Source: Methylobacterium sp. J-030 (GTDB lineage: Bacteria; Pseudomonadota; Alphaproteobacteria; Rhizobiales; Beijerinckiaceae). From it: 64,000 bases of DNA. Under the pieces are notes generated by a model. That model had not been told where the DNA came from, searched no databases, and worked only from the letters and a program-made list of their open reading frames with translations. Where the stretch lies: the NCBI RefSeq assembly GCF_022829545.1, contig NZ_JAKSYM010000321.1, positions 1-64,000 of the forward strand, given 5' to 3'. Numbering within the stretch: the stretch's first letter is position 1; each line of letters opens with the position of its first letter. Positions 9,123-17,455 of the stretch are shown here, piece by piece. Made by a program: the position numbers and the translations under genes.

Positions 9123-10487
9123 ATGACGCCTGTGACCACACGCCCGGACCGGCCGACGCACCGCCGGGTGCTGGGCCTCGCCCTGCCGATGACGCTCGCC
9201 AACGTCACGACGCCGATGCTCGGCTTCGTGGGCGCGGCGGTGATCGGACGGCTGGGCGACGCGGCCCTGCTCGGCGCCGTCGCCCTCGGCGCGGTGATCT
9301 TCGACGCGATCTTCTGGTCGTTCGGCACCCTGCGCATGGCGACCGCGGGGCTCACCGCGCAGGCGGTCGGCGCCCGCGACGACCGGGAGATCGACCGGAT
9401 CCTGGCCCGGACCCTCGCGGCGGGCGCCCTGATCGGTTTCCTGCTCGTCGCCCTGCAAGGGCCGATCGGCTGGATCGCCTTGGCGATCAGCGGGGCGGGC
9501 GAGGCCGTGCGCGCGGGCCTCGCCACTTACTTCCACATCCGCATCCTGTCGGCACCGTTCGTGCTGGCGAATTACGGGGTGCTCGGTTCGGTCCTGGGCC
9601 GCGGCCGGACCGATCTCGGCCTGCTGCTGCAGGTGGCGATCAACCTGGTCAACATCGGGCTGACCCTCGTCCTGGTCCTGGGCTTCGGCCTGGGACTGGC
9701 CGGCGCGGCGCTGGCGGCGGTCTGCGCGGAGGCGCTCGGGCTGGGGCTCGGGCTGCTCGTCCTGGCGCGCCTCGGCTCACGCCCGTTCCGCGTGCCCCTG
9801 CGCGAGCTGCGCGACGCGGCGGCCCTGCGCCGGACGCTGAGCGTCAACGGCGACGTGATCCTGCGGACGCTCGCGCTGATCACCGGGATCGTCCTGTTCT
9901 CGGCGCTGGGCGCGCGGCAAGGCGATGTCGTGCTGGCGGCCAATTCGGTGCTGTGGAATCTCTTCCTGATCGGCGGCTTCTTCCTCGACGGCTTCGCCAC
10001 GGCGGCCGAGGCCCTGTGCGGGCGCGCGGTCGGCGCGCGGGATGCGGACGCATTCCGGACGGCTGCGTCCCTGAGCCTGCGCTGGTGCCTGGGCTTCGGG
10101 CTCGGGGTCAGCCTGCTGGCCTTCGCGGGAGGCCAGACCTTCATCGACTTCGTGACGACGAACGGGCCGGTGCGCGAGACCGCGCGGGCCTACCTCATCC
10201 TCGCCGCGCTGGCGCCGCTCGCGGCCGCGGCGCCGTTCGCCTATGACGGGATCTATATCGGCGCGACCTGGACGCGGGCGATGCGCAACCTGATGCTCTG
10301 CGCGCTCGCCGCCTACGCGGCCGCGCTGGCGCTCGTGCAGGCTCTCGATCTCGGCAATTTGGGGCTGTGGCTCGCCTTCGTGGCGTTTCTGGGCGCCCGG
10401 GGCCTCGGCCAGGCGCTCGCGTATCCGGCGCTCGCCCGCGCGACGTTCGCGACCGGTGCCCCGCACCCCCTTCGAACGGCAGCATGA
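9123..10487 (+). CDS. MATE-family multidrug efflux transporter
   Basis: A 454-residue membrane protein with twelve predicted hydrophobic segments arranged as two similar halves, typical for MATE (about 440-480 residues). It would export cationic or organic compounds in exchange for Na+ or H+. Seen: the N-terminal ALPMTLANVTTPMLGFV, the GxxDAALLGAVALGAVIFD region after helix 2, and the second-half counterpart ANSVLWNLFLIGGFFLDGFATAAEAL. It belongs to the DinF/NorM-like branch. The substrate cannot be inferred. It converges on the glycine-zipper gene with 19 bp between stops. Confidence 0.9.
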   Translation: MTPVTTRPDRPTHRRVLGLALPMTLANVTTPMLGFVGAAVIGRLGDAALLGAVALGAVIFDAIFWSFGTLRMATAGLTAQAVGARDDREIDRILARTLAAGALIGFLLVALQGPIGWIALAISGAGEAVRAGLATYFHIRILSAPFVLANYGVLGSVLGRGRTDLGLLLQVAINLVNIGLTLVLVLGFGLGLAGAALAAVCAEALGLGLGLLVLARLGSRPFRVPLRELRDAAALRRTLSVNGDVILRTLALITGIVLFSALGARQGDVVLAANSVLWNLFLIGGFFLDGFATAAEALCGRAVGARDADAFRTAASLSLRWCLGFGLGVSLLAFAGGQTFIDFVTTNGPVRETARAYLILAALAPLAAAAPFAYDGIYIGATWTRAMRNLMLCALAAYAAALALVQALDLGNLGLWLAFVAFLGARGLGQALAYPALARATFATGAPHPLRTAA

Positions 10488-10506
10488 GCGGCGCCGTCCG
10501 ACGCTC

Positions 10507-10860
10507 TCAATGCGGATCCTTCCAGGTGGTGGCGACGGGGATGGGCTTCTGCGCTGGAGCCGGTCGGACCACCGGGCTCGGCGCACGCGGCACGACGGCC
10601 TCTGCCCGGCGCGGGAGCGCGCGCCGCGGGGCCGCGTATCCGTAGCGGCGACTGCGCCGCACGCGGCGGTGGCGCCGTTCGGTCGAGTTGCCCACGAAGC
10701 CGCCGACCACGGCCCCCGCGACGGCACCGATCGGGCCGCCGACCAGCGCACCCGCAACGGCGCCGGACCCGACGCCGAGGGTCGTCCGGCTCTGCGCCTC
10801 GGCCGCCCCGGTCGAGGCGAGCGCGCCGATCAGTGCGAGGGCGACCAGCATTGTGCGCAT
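10507..10860 (-). CDS. Secreted glycine-zipper protein
   Basis: A 117-residue protein with an N-terminal signal sequence (MRTMLVALALIGALASTGAAEAQS) and a mature glycine zipper (GVGSGAVAGALVGGPIGAVA...VVGGFVGN). A strongly basic, Arg-rich and Pro-rich tail follows (RRHRRVRRSRRYGY ... PAPAQKPIP). Glycine zippers usually sit in membranes, often of the outer envelope. The basic tail may bind envelope polymers, but that is inference. The frame is open far upstream, but the signal peptide fixes the start at 10860. It is divergent from the CitE-like lyase gene. Confidence 0.75.
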   Translation of the reverse strand: MRTMLVALALIGALASTGAAEAQSRTTLGVGSGAVAGALVGGPIGAVAGAVVGGFVGNSTERRHRRVRRSRRYGYAAPRRALPRRAEAVVPRAPSPVVRPAPAQKPIPVATTWKDPH

Positions 10861-11076
10861 GACTGAATTTCCGCGATCAGAGACTTGAAGAAGAGCGGCC
10901 TTTAATCGCGCGAACATGACCAAACCGCGGCCTCGATTCACGAAGATTGAGGTCGGTGTCAAACCGTGCCGGAACTCACGGATCCGCACTTTTGGGGTGT
11001 GGCATGCACGGCCGTGTGCTTTAGGGTGCGCCGCAACGACGACGGGCCGCCCGGCGGCCGCACGCGGGAGAAGCCC

Positions 11077-11970
11077 ATGGCCCTGACGACCGACCTGCGC
11101 CTGCGCCGAAGCGTGCTCTACATGCCGGGCTCGAATCAGCGGGCGCTCGACAAGGCCAAGACGCTCCCGGTGGACAGCATCATCCTCGATCTGGAGGACG
11201 CGGTCGGCCCGGAGGAGAAGGAGATCGCCCGCGCGCAGGTCTGCGCCGCGGTCAAAAGCGGGGAGTATGGCACCCGGGAGCTGGTGATCCGGGTCAACGC
11301 CCCGCAGACGCCCTGGGGCGAGGCGGATCTCCACGCCGCCATCGAGGCCAAGCCCGACGCGATCCTGATGCCGAAGGTGTCGTCGCCGGCGGTGCTGGAG
11401 AGCATCGCCGACCGGCTCGAATCGCTCGATGCGCCGGAGGAGATCGCGATCTGGGCGATGATCGAGACGCCGGCCTCGATCCTCAACATCCAGGAGATCG
11501 CCCGCGCCAAGCGCGATCCGCGCAACCGCCTGACCTGCCTGGTGCTCGGCACCAACGACCTCGCCAAGGACACCTGGGCGAAGATCGTGCCGGGCCGGGT
11601 GCCGATGCTGCCGTGGATGATGATGGCTTTGGCCGCCGCCCGGGCCGAGGGTCTGGCGATCCTCGACGGCGTCTACAACGACATCGCCGACACGGAGGGC
11701 TGCCGCGACGAGTGCCGGCAGGCGCGCGACCTCGGCTTCGACGGAAAGACCCTGATCCACCCGACGCAGCTGGAGCCCGCCAACACCTCCTTCGCGCCCA
11801 CCGAGGAGGAGGTACGCCGGGCCAAGCTGGTGATCGAGGCGTTCGAGCGACCGGAATATTCCAAGCGCGGCGCGATCAAGTTGGAGGGGCGGCTCTACGA
11901 GCGCCAGCACCTCGGGGTGAACCGCCGGGCCGTGACCTGGGCGGAGGCGATCCGGGCGAAGGGGTTCTGA
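11077..11970 (+). CDS. HpcH/HpaI aldolase - citrate lyase (CitE)-like CoA-ester lyase
   Basis: A 297-residue TIM-barrel enzyme cleaving or forming C-C bonds in CoA esters such as malyl- or citramalyl-CoA. Family marks: RRSVLYMPGSNQRALDKA, the metal-region ILDLEDAV with acidic residues, VIRVNAPQTPWG, IWAMIETPASILN (the catalytic metal Glu), LGTNDLAKD and GFDGKTLIHPTQLE. Its start differs from that of the serine-cycle malyl-CoA lyase MclA as I remember it, so a paralogue with unknown substrate is more likely. The upstream ATG-less extension to 10966 is not conserved-looking; ATG 11077 follows GGGAGAAG, a good ribosome site. Confidence 0.87.
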   Translation: MALTTDLRLRRSVLYMPGSNQRALDKAKTLPVDSIILDLEDAVGPEEKEIARAQVCAAVKSGEYGTRELVIRVNAPQTPWGEADLHAAIEAKPDAILMPKVSSPAVLESIADRLESLDAPEEIAIWAMIETPASILNIQEIARAKRDPRNRLTCLVLGTNDLAKDTWAKIVPGRVPMLPWMMMALAAARAEGLAILDGVYNDIADTEGCRDECRQARDLGFDGKTLIHPTQLEPANTSFAPTEEEVRRAKLVIEAFERPEYSKRGAIKLEGRLYERQHLGVNRRAVTWAEAIRAKGF

Positions 11971-12006
11971 GGGGAACGTTCGATCGCTTCACACGGCGGC
12001 CAACGC

Positions 12007-12042
12007 CCTCTCTCCCCCGCGGAGGGGGGGAGGGAGGGCGCG
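12007..12042. repeat. Short GC-rich REP-like palindrome
   Basis: CTCTCTCCCCC, then GCGGA, then GGGGGGAGGGAGGG, an imperfect hairpin between two convergent genes (the CoA lyase and the FDH4-like operon). It may act as a bidirectional transcription stop, although a T-run is lacking. It resembles the elements at 6824 and 43881. Confidence 0.5.
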
Positions 12043-12062
12043 GGCTGGATATCCTCCCGCTA

Positions 12063-12332
12063 TCAAGCCCGCACCGCCGCGAACCGCGTCCGCTGCGTCC
12101 GCGCGTCCCGGGCCGTGATCGCGACGTGGCCCTGCTCCTCAAGCCCCGCCAAAGCCCGCAGCACGAGCGCGTGCTCCACCCCGAAGGTCCGGGCGAAGGC
12201 GCGGCTGTCCCCCGGCAGGCCCAGATCGAGCACCGCCAGAAGGCCGGCCTCCAGGGGCGGCAGCGCGGGATGGGCCGCCGCGACCCGGTCGAGGGCGGCG
12301 GCGAACGCCGCTTCCTCGGGCGTCGCGCTCAC
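12063..12332 (-). CDS. Small protein coupled to FDH4-like gene (possible Fdh4B)
   Basis: An 89-residue protein with GTG start overlapping the TGA of the upstream oxidoreductase by 4 nt (GTGA), so translation is coupled. The sequence looks like a small winged-helix-type fold: LPPLEAGLLAVLDLGLPGDSRAFARTFGVEHALVLRALAGLEEQGHVAI, then a strand-turn with TQRTRF. In Methylobacterium the two-gene locus fdh4AB pairs a large FdhF-like protein with a small one; this fits that arrangement. It could be a subunit, a maturation factor or a local regulator. Confidence 0.65.
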   Translation of the reverse strand: MSATPEEAAFAAALDRVAAAHPALPPLEAGLLAVLDLGLPGDSRAFARTFGVEHALVLRALAGLEEQGHVAITARDARTQRTRFAAVRA

Positions 12333-14626
12333 GCCGCTGCGCGCGCCTGCAGGGTCACCAGCACCGATTTGGAGGTCGGCGTGTCGCTCTTCTCGCCGAA
12401 GGTCGAGAGCGGCACGAGCACGTTCAGCTCCGGGTAGTAGCCCGCGAGGGCGCCGCGGGGCATGTCGAAGGGCACGAGGCGGAAATCCTCGGCCCGCCGG
12501 GTGATGCCGTCCGCGTGCGTCCCGACGATGTCCACGCGCTCCCCGAGCCGGCCGCGGATCTCCGCAAGGTCGTCCGGATGGGCGAAGACCACGCGGCGCT
12601 CGCCGTAGACGCCGCGATAGCGGTCATCCAAGCCGTAGATCGTGGTGTTGTACTGATCGTGGCTGCGGAAGGTCTGCAGCACGTAGGTGCCGTCCGTCTT
12701 CCGCGCGGCCTGATGCTCGGTCTCCTCCGGCAGGGCGTCGGCGGAAAAATTCGCCCGGCCCGTATCGGTCTCGAACACCCGCTCGGCGGCGAGGTTGCGC
12801 AGCCTGAAGCCGCGCGGCTTGCGCACCCTTGAGTTGAAATCGGCAAACCCGGGGATCGTCGCCGCGATCGCCGCGCGGATCCGGTCGTAATCGGTCGCGA
12901 ATCCGGCCCAATCGATCGCCGATGAGCCGAGTGTCGCCGCCGCGATCCCGGCGATGATCGCGATCTCCGAGCGCAACTCCCGGGAGGCCGGCTTGTTGAT
13001 GCCGCCCGAGCCGTGGACCATGCTCATCGAGTCCTCGACCGTCACGATCTGCACTTTTCCGTTTGCGCTGCGGTCGATCTCCGTGCGGCCGAGGCAGGGC
13101 AGCAGGTAGCCGACCGCGCCGGGCACGAGGTGGGCGTGGTTGAGCTTCGTGGCGATGTGCACGGTGAGCCGACAGGAGGCCAGCGCCTGCGCCACCACCG
13201 GCGTATCGGGCGTCGCCCGCAAAAAGTTGCCGCCGAGGCCGATGAACGCACGGGCGGTACCGTCCCGCATGGCGCGGATCGCCGCCAGCACGTTGTGACC
13301 GTGCCGGCGCGGCATCGCGATCCCGAAATGCCGCTCCAGTGCGTCGAGGAAATCCGCGGCGGGCCGTTCGTTGATACCGACCGTCCGGTCGCCCTGCACG
13401 TTGGAATGGCCGCGCACCGGGCAGAGCCCGGCGCCGGGCCGGCCGATATGGCCACGCAGGAGCAGGAGGTTGGTGATTTCCCGGATCGTCGCGACCGAGT
13501 GCCGGTGCTGGGTCACGCCCATCGCCCAGGTGGCGATGACCCGCTGCGCCCCGAGATAGACGTCGGCCATCGCGACAATCGCGTCCATCGTGAGGCCCGA
13601 CTGGTCGAGGATCGCCTCCCAGGAGGTCGCCGCGACGGCGCCGCGATAGGCGTCGAGCCCCGCGGTGTGGTGCTCCAGGAAGGCGCGGTCGAGGTGGGAG
13701 GGCCGGCCGGCCGCGATGGCCTCGGCATCCCGGGCGAACACGATCTTGGCGATGCCCCGGAACGCCGCCATGTCGCCGCCGGAGCGCGGCTGCAGATAGT
13801 GGCTGGCGATCGGGCGGCTCGAACCGCGCAGCATCTCGACGGTGTTCTGCGGATCGGCGAAGCGCTCCAGCCCGCGCTCGCGCACGGGGTTCAGCACCAC
13901 GACCTCGGCACCGCGCTCGGCCGCCCGGCGCAGGTCGCCGAGCATGCGCGGATGGTTGGTGCCTGGGTTCTGGCCGACGCAGAAGATCGCGTCCGCCTTC
14001 TCGAAATCCTCCAGCAGCACCGTGCCCTTGCCGATGCCGATCGCCTCGGTGAGGGCGACGCCGCTCGCCTCGTGGCACATGTTCGAGCAATCGGGGAAGT
14101 TGTTGGTGCCGTAGGCCCGGGCGAAGAGCTGATAGATGTAGGCGGCCTCGTTCGAGGCGCGGCCGGAGGTGTAGAACTCGGCCTGGTCCGGGTGGTCAAG
14201 GGCGCGCAGTTCTGCGCCGATCTCCGCGAAGGCCTCGTCCCAGCTCACCGGCAGGTAGCGGTCGCTCGCCGCGTCGTAGCGCAGCGGGTGCGTCAGGCGG
14301 CCCTCGCCCTCCAGGGCGTAGTCGCTCCAGCCCCGCAGCTCGGCGAGGGTGTGGCGGGCGAAGAAGGCGGGCGGCGTGCGCTTGTCGGTCGCCTCCCAGG
14401 AAACGGCCTTCACGCCGTTCTCGCAGAACTCGAAGGACGAGCCGTGCTCCAGGTCGCCCCAGGCGCAGCCGGGACAGTCGAACCCGTCGGGCTGGTTCGC
14501 CTTAAGCAGGGCGCGGGCGCCCGTGAGCGGAGCGCGGCTGCCGAGCAGGTGCTTGCCGCAGCTTTTCAGAGCGCCCCAGCCGCCGGCCGCGGACGAGCGC
14601 TTGGAAGACCCTTCGGACTGGGCCAT
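12329..14626 (-). CDS. fdh4A: FdhF/YdeP-family molybdopterin oxidoreductase (formate dehydrogenase 4-like alpha)
   Basis: A 765-residue molybdenum enzyme of the formate dehydrogenase/YdeP branch, expected to oxidise formate to CO2 in the cytoplasm. N-terminal cysteines C51PGC54 and downstream C68 resemble a degenerate iron-sulfur site. The C180SNMC184HE segment lies where the metal-ligating Cys/Sec of formate dehydrogenases is found. VGQNPGTNHPRML, RGHSNVQGDRT and the C-terminal molybdopterin-dinucleotide domain (about 640-765, LQTFRSHDQYNTTIYGLDDRY) follow. It lacks a signal peptide. The ATG at 14626 (MAQSEGSSKRSS) is chosen over an upstream in-frame start at 14728. The symbol rests on resemblance to Methylobacterium FDH4 and is moderately sure. 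Confidence 0.82.
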   Translation of the reverse strand: MAQSEGSSKRSSAAGGWGALKSCGKHLLGSRAPLTGARALLKANQPDGFDCPGCAWGDLEHGSSFEFCENGVKAVSWEATDKRTPPAFFARHTLAELRGWSDYALEGEGRLTHPLRYDAASDRYLPVSWDEAFAEIGAELRALDHPDQAEFYTSGRASNEAAYIYQLFARAYGTNNFPDCSNMCHEASGVALTEAIGIGKGTVLLEDFEKADAIFCVGQNPGTNHPRMLGDLRRAAERGAEVVVLNPVRERGLERFADPQNTVEMLRGSSRPIASHYLQPRSGGDMAAFRGIAKIVFARDAEAIAAGRPSHLDRAFLEHHTAGLDAYRGAVAATSWEAILDQSGLTMDAIVAMADVYLGAQRVIATWAMGVTQHRHSVATIREITNLLLLRGHIGRPGAGLCPVRGHSNVQGDRTVGINERPAADFLDALERHFGIAMPRRHGHNVLAAIRAMRDGTARAFIGLGGNFLRATPDTPVVAQALASCRLTVHIATKLNHAHLVPGAVGYLLPCLGRTEIDRSANGKVQIVTVEDSMSMVHGSGGINKPASRELRSEIAIIAGIAAATLGSSAIDWAGFATDYDRIRAAIAATIPGFADFNSRVRKPRGFRLRNLAAERVFETDTGRANFSADALPEETEHQAARKTDGTYVLQTFRSHDQYNTTIYGLDDRYRGVYGERRVVFAHPDDLAEIRGRLGERVDIVGTHADGITRRAEDFRLVPFDMPRGALAGYYPELNVLVPLSTFGEKSDTPTSKSVLVTLQARAAA

Positions 14627-14850
14627 GGATCGATCCTGGATTGGCTGAAGCGAACGATCTCGCAAGCGCGAGATAAGCGTGTCCGCGCCGGCCTCACAAC
14701 GGCGTGTGCGCGCAGGCCCCTCATGCACGTGGCACAGGCTAAACGCCCGCTGTGCAAAGTCTTTCTAAAGACGAAAGTGGCGCGAAAAGAACTGTTCCAA
14801 TCTCTCAGGCCGGCTCAACCGGCAATCTTCTCGAGAGATCCGAACCAACC

Positions 14851-14970
14851 CCCTCATTCCAGGTGCCGCGGCGCAGCGGAGGCCTCGAAGGAGCGCTCCG
14901 GTCACCACCGCGATCCCGCGAGCCCGCCTTCGAGGCTTGCTGACGCGGTCACCTCAGGACAAGGGGGAGG
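14851..14970. repeat. Palindromic repeat element, family A, copy 1
   Basis: About 120 bp between the ends of pyrD and the start of fdh4A. It begins CCCTCATTCCAGGTGCC and ends CACCTCAGGACAAGGGG, so the tips are imperfect inverted repeats. Inside it has GAGGCCTCGAAGGAG and CCTTCGAGGC, a second inverted pair. Copy 2 is at 36476-36592. It has no coding capacity. The rest of the gap 14627-14988 shows only the probable fdh4A promoter area. Confidence 0.75.
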
Positions 14971-14988
14971 GTGCAATGGATGAGGTCA

Positions 14989-16065
14989 TCAGGCCGCGCG
15001 GGCGAGGTCTTGCGCATCGCGTCCGACCAGCGTGTCCAGCCGCGTCACGCCCGCCCGGTCCATCCGCTCCAGCAGGCCCGCCTTGATCCGCCCGACCAAC
15101 CCCGGCCCGTCATATACGAGGGCCGAGTAGAGCTGCACGAGGCTCGCGCCGGCCAAAATCTTGGTCCAGGCGGCCTCGGCCGAATCGACCCCGCCGACCC
15201 CGATCAGGGGGAGGTCGTCGCCCAGGCGCAGCCGCGCCTGGGCCAGCATCCGGGTCGCCGGCCCGAACAGCGGCCGGCCGGACAGGCCGCCGGTCTCCCG
15301 GGCGAGCCCCTGCTCGACGAGGCTCGCCGGCCGCGCCACCGTGGTATTCGACACGACCAGCGCCTGCACGCCCCGCCGCCGGGCCGTGGCGCAGACGGCA
15401 TCGAGGGCGTCGAGGGCCATGTCGGGGGCGATCTTCAGCAGGATCGCTGCCGCGGCGCCGGCCGCGTCCCGGGCCTCGACCGTGCGGGCGAGCAGCTCGT
15501 CGAGGAACGCCTCGCCCTGGAGGTCGCGCAGGCCCGGCGTGTTCGGCGAGGAGACGTTGACGGTGACGAAATCCACCAGCGGTGCCAGGGTGGACGTGCA
15601 GGTGGCGTAATCCGCCAGGCGATCGGCCGAGTCCTTGTTGGCCCCGATATTGACCCCGACGATGCCGGGGCGGCCCGCCCGGGCGCGCAGCCGCGCGGCC
15701 ATCACCGCCAGCCCTTCGCTGTTCAGGCCGTAGCGGTTGATCACCGCCCGGTCGGCGGTCAGGCGGAAGACCCGCGGCTGCGGATTGCCCGGCTGCGGCT
15801 GCGGCACGACGCCGCCGACCTCCACGAACCCGAAGCCCAGGCCGAGCAGCGCGTCCGGCACCCGCGCGCCCTTGTCGAAGCCCGCCGCCAGGCCGACCGG
15901 GTTGGGAAATCGGCGGCCGAAAAGCGCGACGGCCAGCCGCGGGTCGTCGTCGGGCCTGCGGCCGACGGGCATGAGCGCGAGGGCGCGCAGGGTCAGGTCG
16001 TGCGCGCACTCCGCGTCCAGGCGGTGGAGCAGCGACCGCGCCAGCGGGAAGGCGGCGCCGATCAT
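14989..16065 (-). CDS. pyrD: Dihydroorotate dehydrogenase (quinone), class 2
   Basis: A 358-residue FMN enzyme that oxidises dihydroorotate to orotate in pyrimidine synthesis and passes electrons to membrane quinone. The N-terminal amphipathic part ([20 protein letters not shown]) is the class 2 membrane anchor. FMN and active-site motifs: [47 protein letters not shown] (catalytic Ser), [22 protein letters not shown], and LIGVGGVDS. Length is typical (about 340-360). Its ATG overlaps the stop of the DUF952 gene (ATGA), so the two form one coupled unit. Confidence 0.95.
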   Translation of the reverse strand: MIGAAFPLARSLLHRLDAECAHDLTLRALALMPVGRRPDDDPRLAVALFGRRFPNPVGLAAGFDKGARVPDALLGLGFGFVEVGGVVPQPQPGNPQPRVFRLTADRAVINRYGLNSEGLAVMAARLRARAGRPGIVGVNIGANKDSADRLADYATCTSTLAPLVDFVTVNVSSPNTPGLRDLQGEAFLDELLARTVEARDAAGAAAAILLKIAPDMALDALDAVCATARRRGVQALVVSNTTVARPASLVEQGLARETGGLSGRPLFGPATRMLAQARLRLGDDLPLIGVGGVDSAEAAWTKILAGASLVQLYSALVYDGPGLVGRIKAGLLERMDRAGVTRLDTLVGRDAQDLARAA

Positions 16066-16412
16066 GCCGGCAGGAGCCCGGCCGGGAAGACGTGGCGGCC
16101 ATCCGCGCCGAGCGGCAGGGCGTCCACCGATGTCACGGCGTCGAGGGACAGGGGACCGTAGAGATGCGGGAACAGATCGCCGCCCCGCGAGGGCTCGTAG
16201 CGCAGGGCCGCCCCGAGGGCCTCCGGGTCGACGGCGATCAGGAGCAGATCGTCCTGCCCAGCGAAGTGGCGGGCCGCGGTCTCGGCTACCTGCGCCGCCG
16301 TGGAGAGGTGGATGAAGCCGTCCTGGCGGTCGATCGGCGCCCCCGCGAAACGGCCGGCGGCCTCGGCCTCGCGCCACAGGCCGCGCGGACAGATCTTGTA
16401 GATGCGCGCCAT
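16062..16412 (-). CDS. DUF952 family protein
   Basis: A 116-residue small cytoplasmic protein. It starts [13 protein letters not shown] and has the family hallmark [11 protein letters not shown], followed by a [13 protein letters not shown] strand, [17 protein letters not shown] and a PLGADG end. DUF952 proteins have a fold related to ADP-ribosyl-handling or glutathione-associated proteins, but no activity is firmly known to me. The ATG at 16412 fits the conserved start; the frame upstream to 16499 is not conserved-looking. Its stop overlaps pyrD by 4 nt, so its expression is tied to pyrD. Confidence 0.85.
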   Translation of the reverse strand: MARIYKICPRGLWREAEAAGRFAGAPIDRQDGFIHLSTAAQVAETAARHFAGQDDLLLIAVDPEALGAALRYEPSRGGDLFPHLYGPLSLDAVTSVDALPLGADGRHVFPAGLLPA

Positions 16413-16725
16413 CGAAGCTCCCCGAACCGTCGCGTGGATAGAGGCGGCACCGGCCTGCGGCAACACCGGCGTGCCGCATAATTCGGGGCGCGATTGCAAT
16501 CTGCGGCTTGTAGTTCTACTTTCCTACGACTAGGCGGTGCGTCACAGGGCAGCCTCGGAGCCGGGAGATCTGTGACCGACCGTTCAAGGTCTGATGTTTC
16601 CGTGCGTAACCGCCGGGTGTCGGCCCTCCCCGGCGGAACGATGTCTTCGTAGACCCACGACGGTCAGCTGCCGGCTGGCGGGGCGGGGGTTCCGGCCCGG
16701 TCATGGTTCAGCCTTCGAGTCCGCC
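16413..16725. other. Divergent intergenic region
   Basis: This 313-bp gap lies between the DUF952-pyrD unit (minus) and the S24 regulator (plus) and must hold both promoters. I see a somewhat AT-richer spot around 16505-16535 with a GTAG...CTAC inverted pair, but no convincing -35/-10 pair or operator. An in-frame upstream start for the regulator at 16594 adds Arg-rich, non-conserved-looking sequence. Confidence 0.3.
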
Positions 16726-17358
16726 ATGCTGTCGCACGAGCAGATCTGGAACGCCATCGACCGGCTCGCCGAGCGGCACGGCTATTCGGCCTCCGGGCTC
16801 GCCCGCCGCGCCGGGCTCGACGCGACGAGCTTCAACCGCTCCAAGCGGGTCGGCGCGGACGGCCGCAAGCGCTGGCCTTCGACGGAATCGGTCTCGAAGG
16901 TGCTGGCCGCCACGGGCTCCAGCCTCGACGAATTCCTGCGGCTGATCGAGGCCCGGGAGATCCCGGCCCGCACCATGGTCCCCCTGATCGGTCTGACCCA
17001 GGCCGGTGCCGGCCGCCTGTTCACCGACGAGGGCATGCCCACCGGCGGCGCGGGCTGGGAGGAGATCGAGTTCCCGGATCTCGGCGAGGAGCGGGCCTTC
17101 GCGCTGGAGATCCAGGGCGATTCGATGATGCCCCTGTTCCGCGACGGGGACGTGCTGATCGTCTCGCCCACCGCCAGCGTGCGCAAGGGCGACCGCGTCG
17201 TGGTCCGCCTGCACGGGGGCGAGGTCGTGGCCAAGGAATTGAAGCGTCGCACCGCCCGGACCGTGGAACTGGCCTCGCTGAATCCGGAGCACGAGGACAG
17301 GGTCCTGAATAGCGGCGAGATCGCCTGGATGGCCCGGGTGATGTGGGTGCGGCAGTAG
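16726..17358 (+). CDS. S24/LexA-like transcriptional regulator with HTH
   Basis: A 210-residue CI/LexA-type protein. The N-terminal helix-turn-helix (about residues 5-65; ASGLARRAGLDATSFNRSK) would bind DNA. The C-terminal S24 peptidase fold (about 85-205) has the nucleophile Ser in LEIQGDSMMPLFRDGD and the general-base Lys in GGEVVAKELKR. A cleavable linker AG pair is plausible in TQAGAGRLF. It is not LexA itself, because the winged HTH of LexA is absent. Such proteins control phage, mobile-element or stress genes; here there is no phage around it. The target is unknown. Confidence 0.87.
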   Translation: MLSHEQIWNAIDRLAERHGYSASGLARRAGLDATSFNRSKRVGADGRKRWPSTESVSKVLAATGSSLDEFLRLIEAREIPARTMVPLIGLTQAGAGRLFTDEGMPTGGAGWEEIEFPDLGEERAFALEIQGDSMMPLFRDGDVLIVSPTASVRKGDRVVVRLHGGEVVAKELKRRTARTVELASLNPEHEDRVLNSGEIAWMARVMWVRQ

Positions 17359-17455
17359 CCGGCACCACCGTCCGCCGGAGGCTTGGCCGCGGCGGCGTTC
17401 GCCGCTATCGCTGGCCCACCGCGGGATTTCCGCATCCGCTGAGCGCGAACGCAGC

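Noticed and set aside
8189-10246. Long plus-strand frame over the hydrolase start and MATE gene
   Set aside because: It crosses several real genes out of frame, with Arg/Pro-rich sequence and no motif.
12007-12042. Classical Rho-independent terminator
   Set aside because: The palindrome has no T-run on either side, so it is listed only as a repeat.
13013-14983. Plus-strand frame antisense to the FDH4-like gene
   Set aside because: No motif, composition of a shadow frame, and it runs through repeat family A.
16726-17358. Prophage remnant suggested by a CI-like repressor
   Set aside because: No integrase, structural or lysis genes, nor attachment-site repeats, are found around it.
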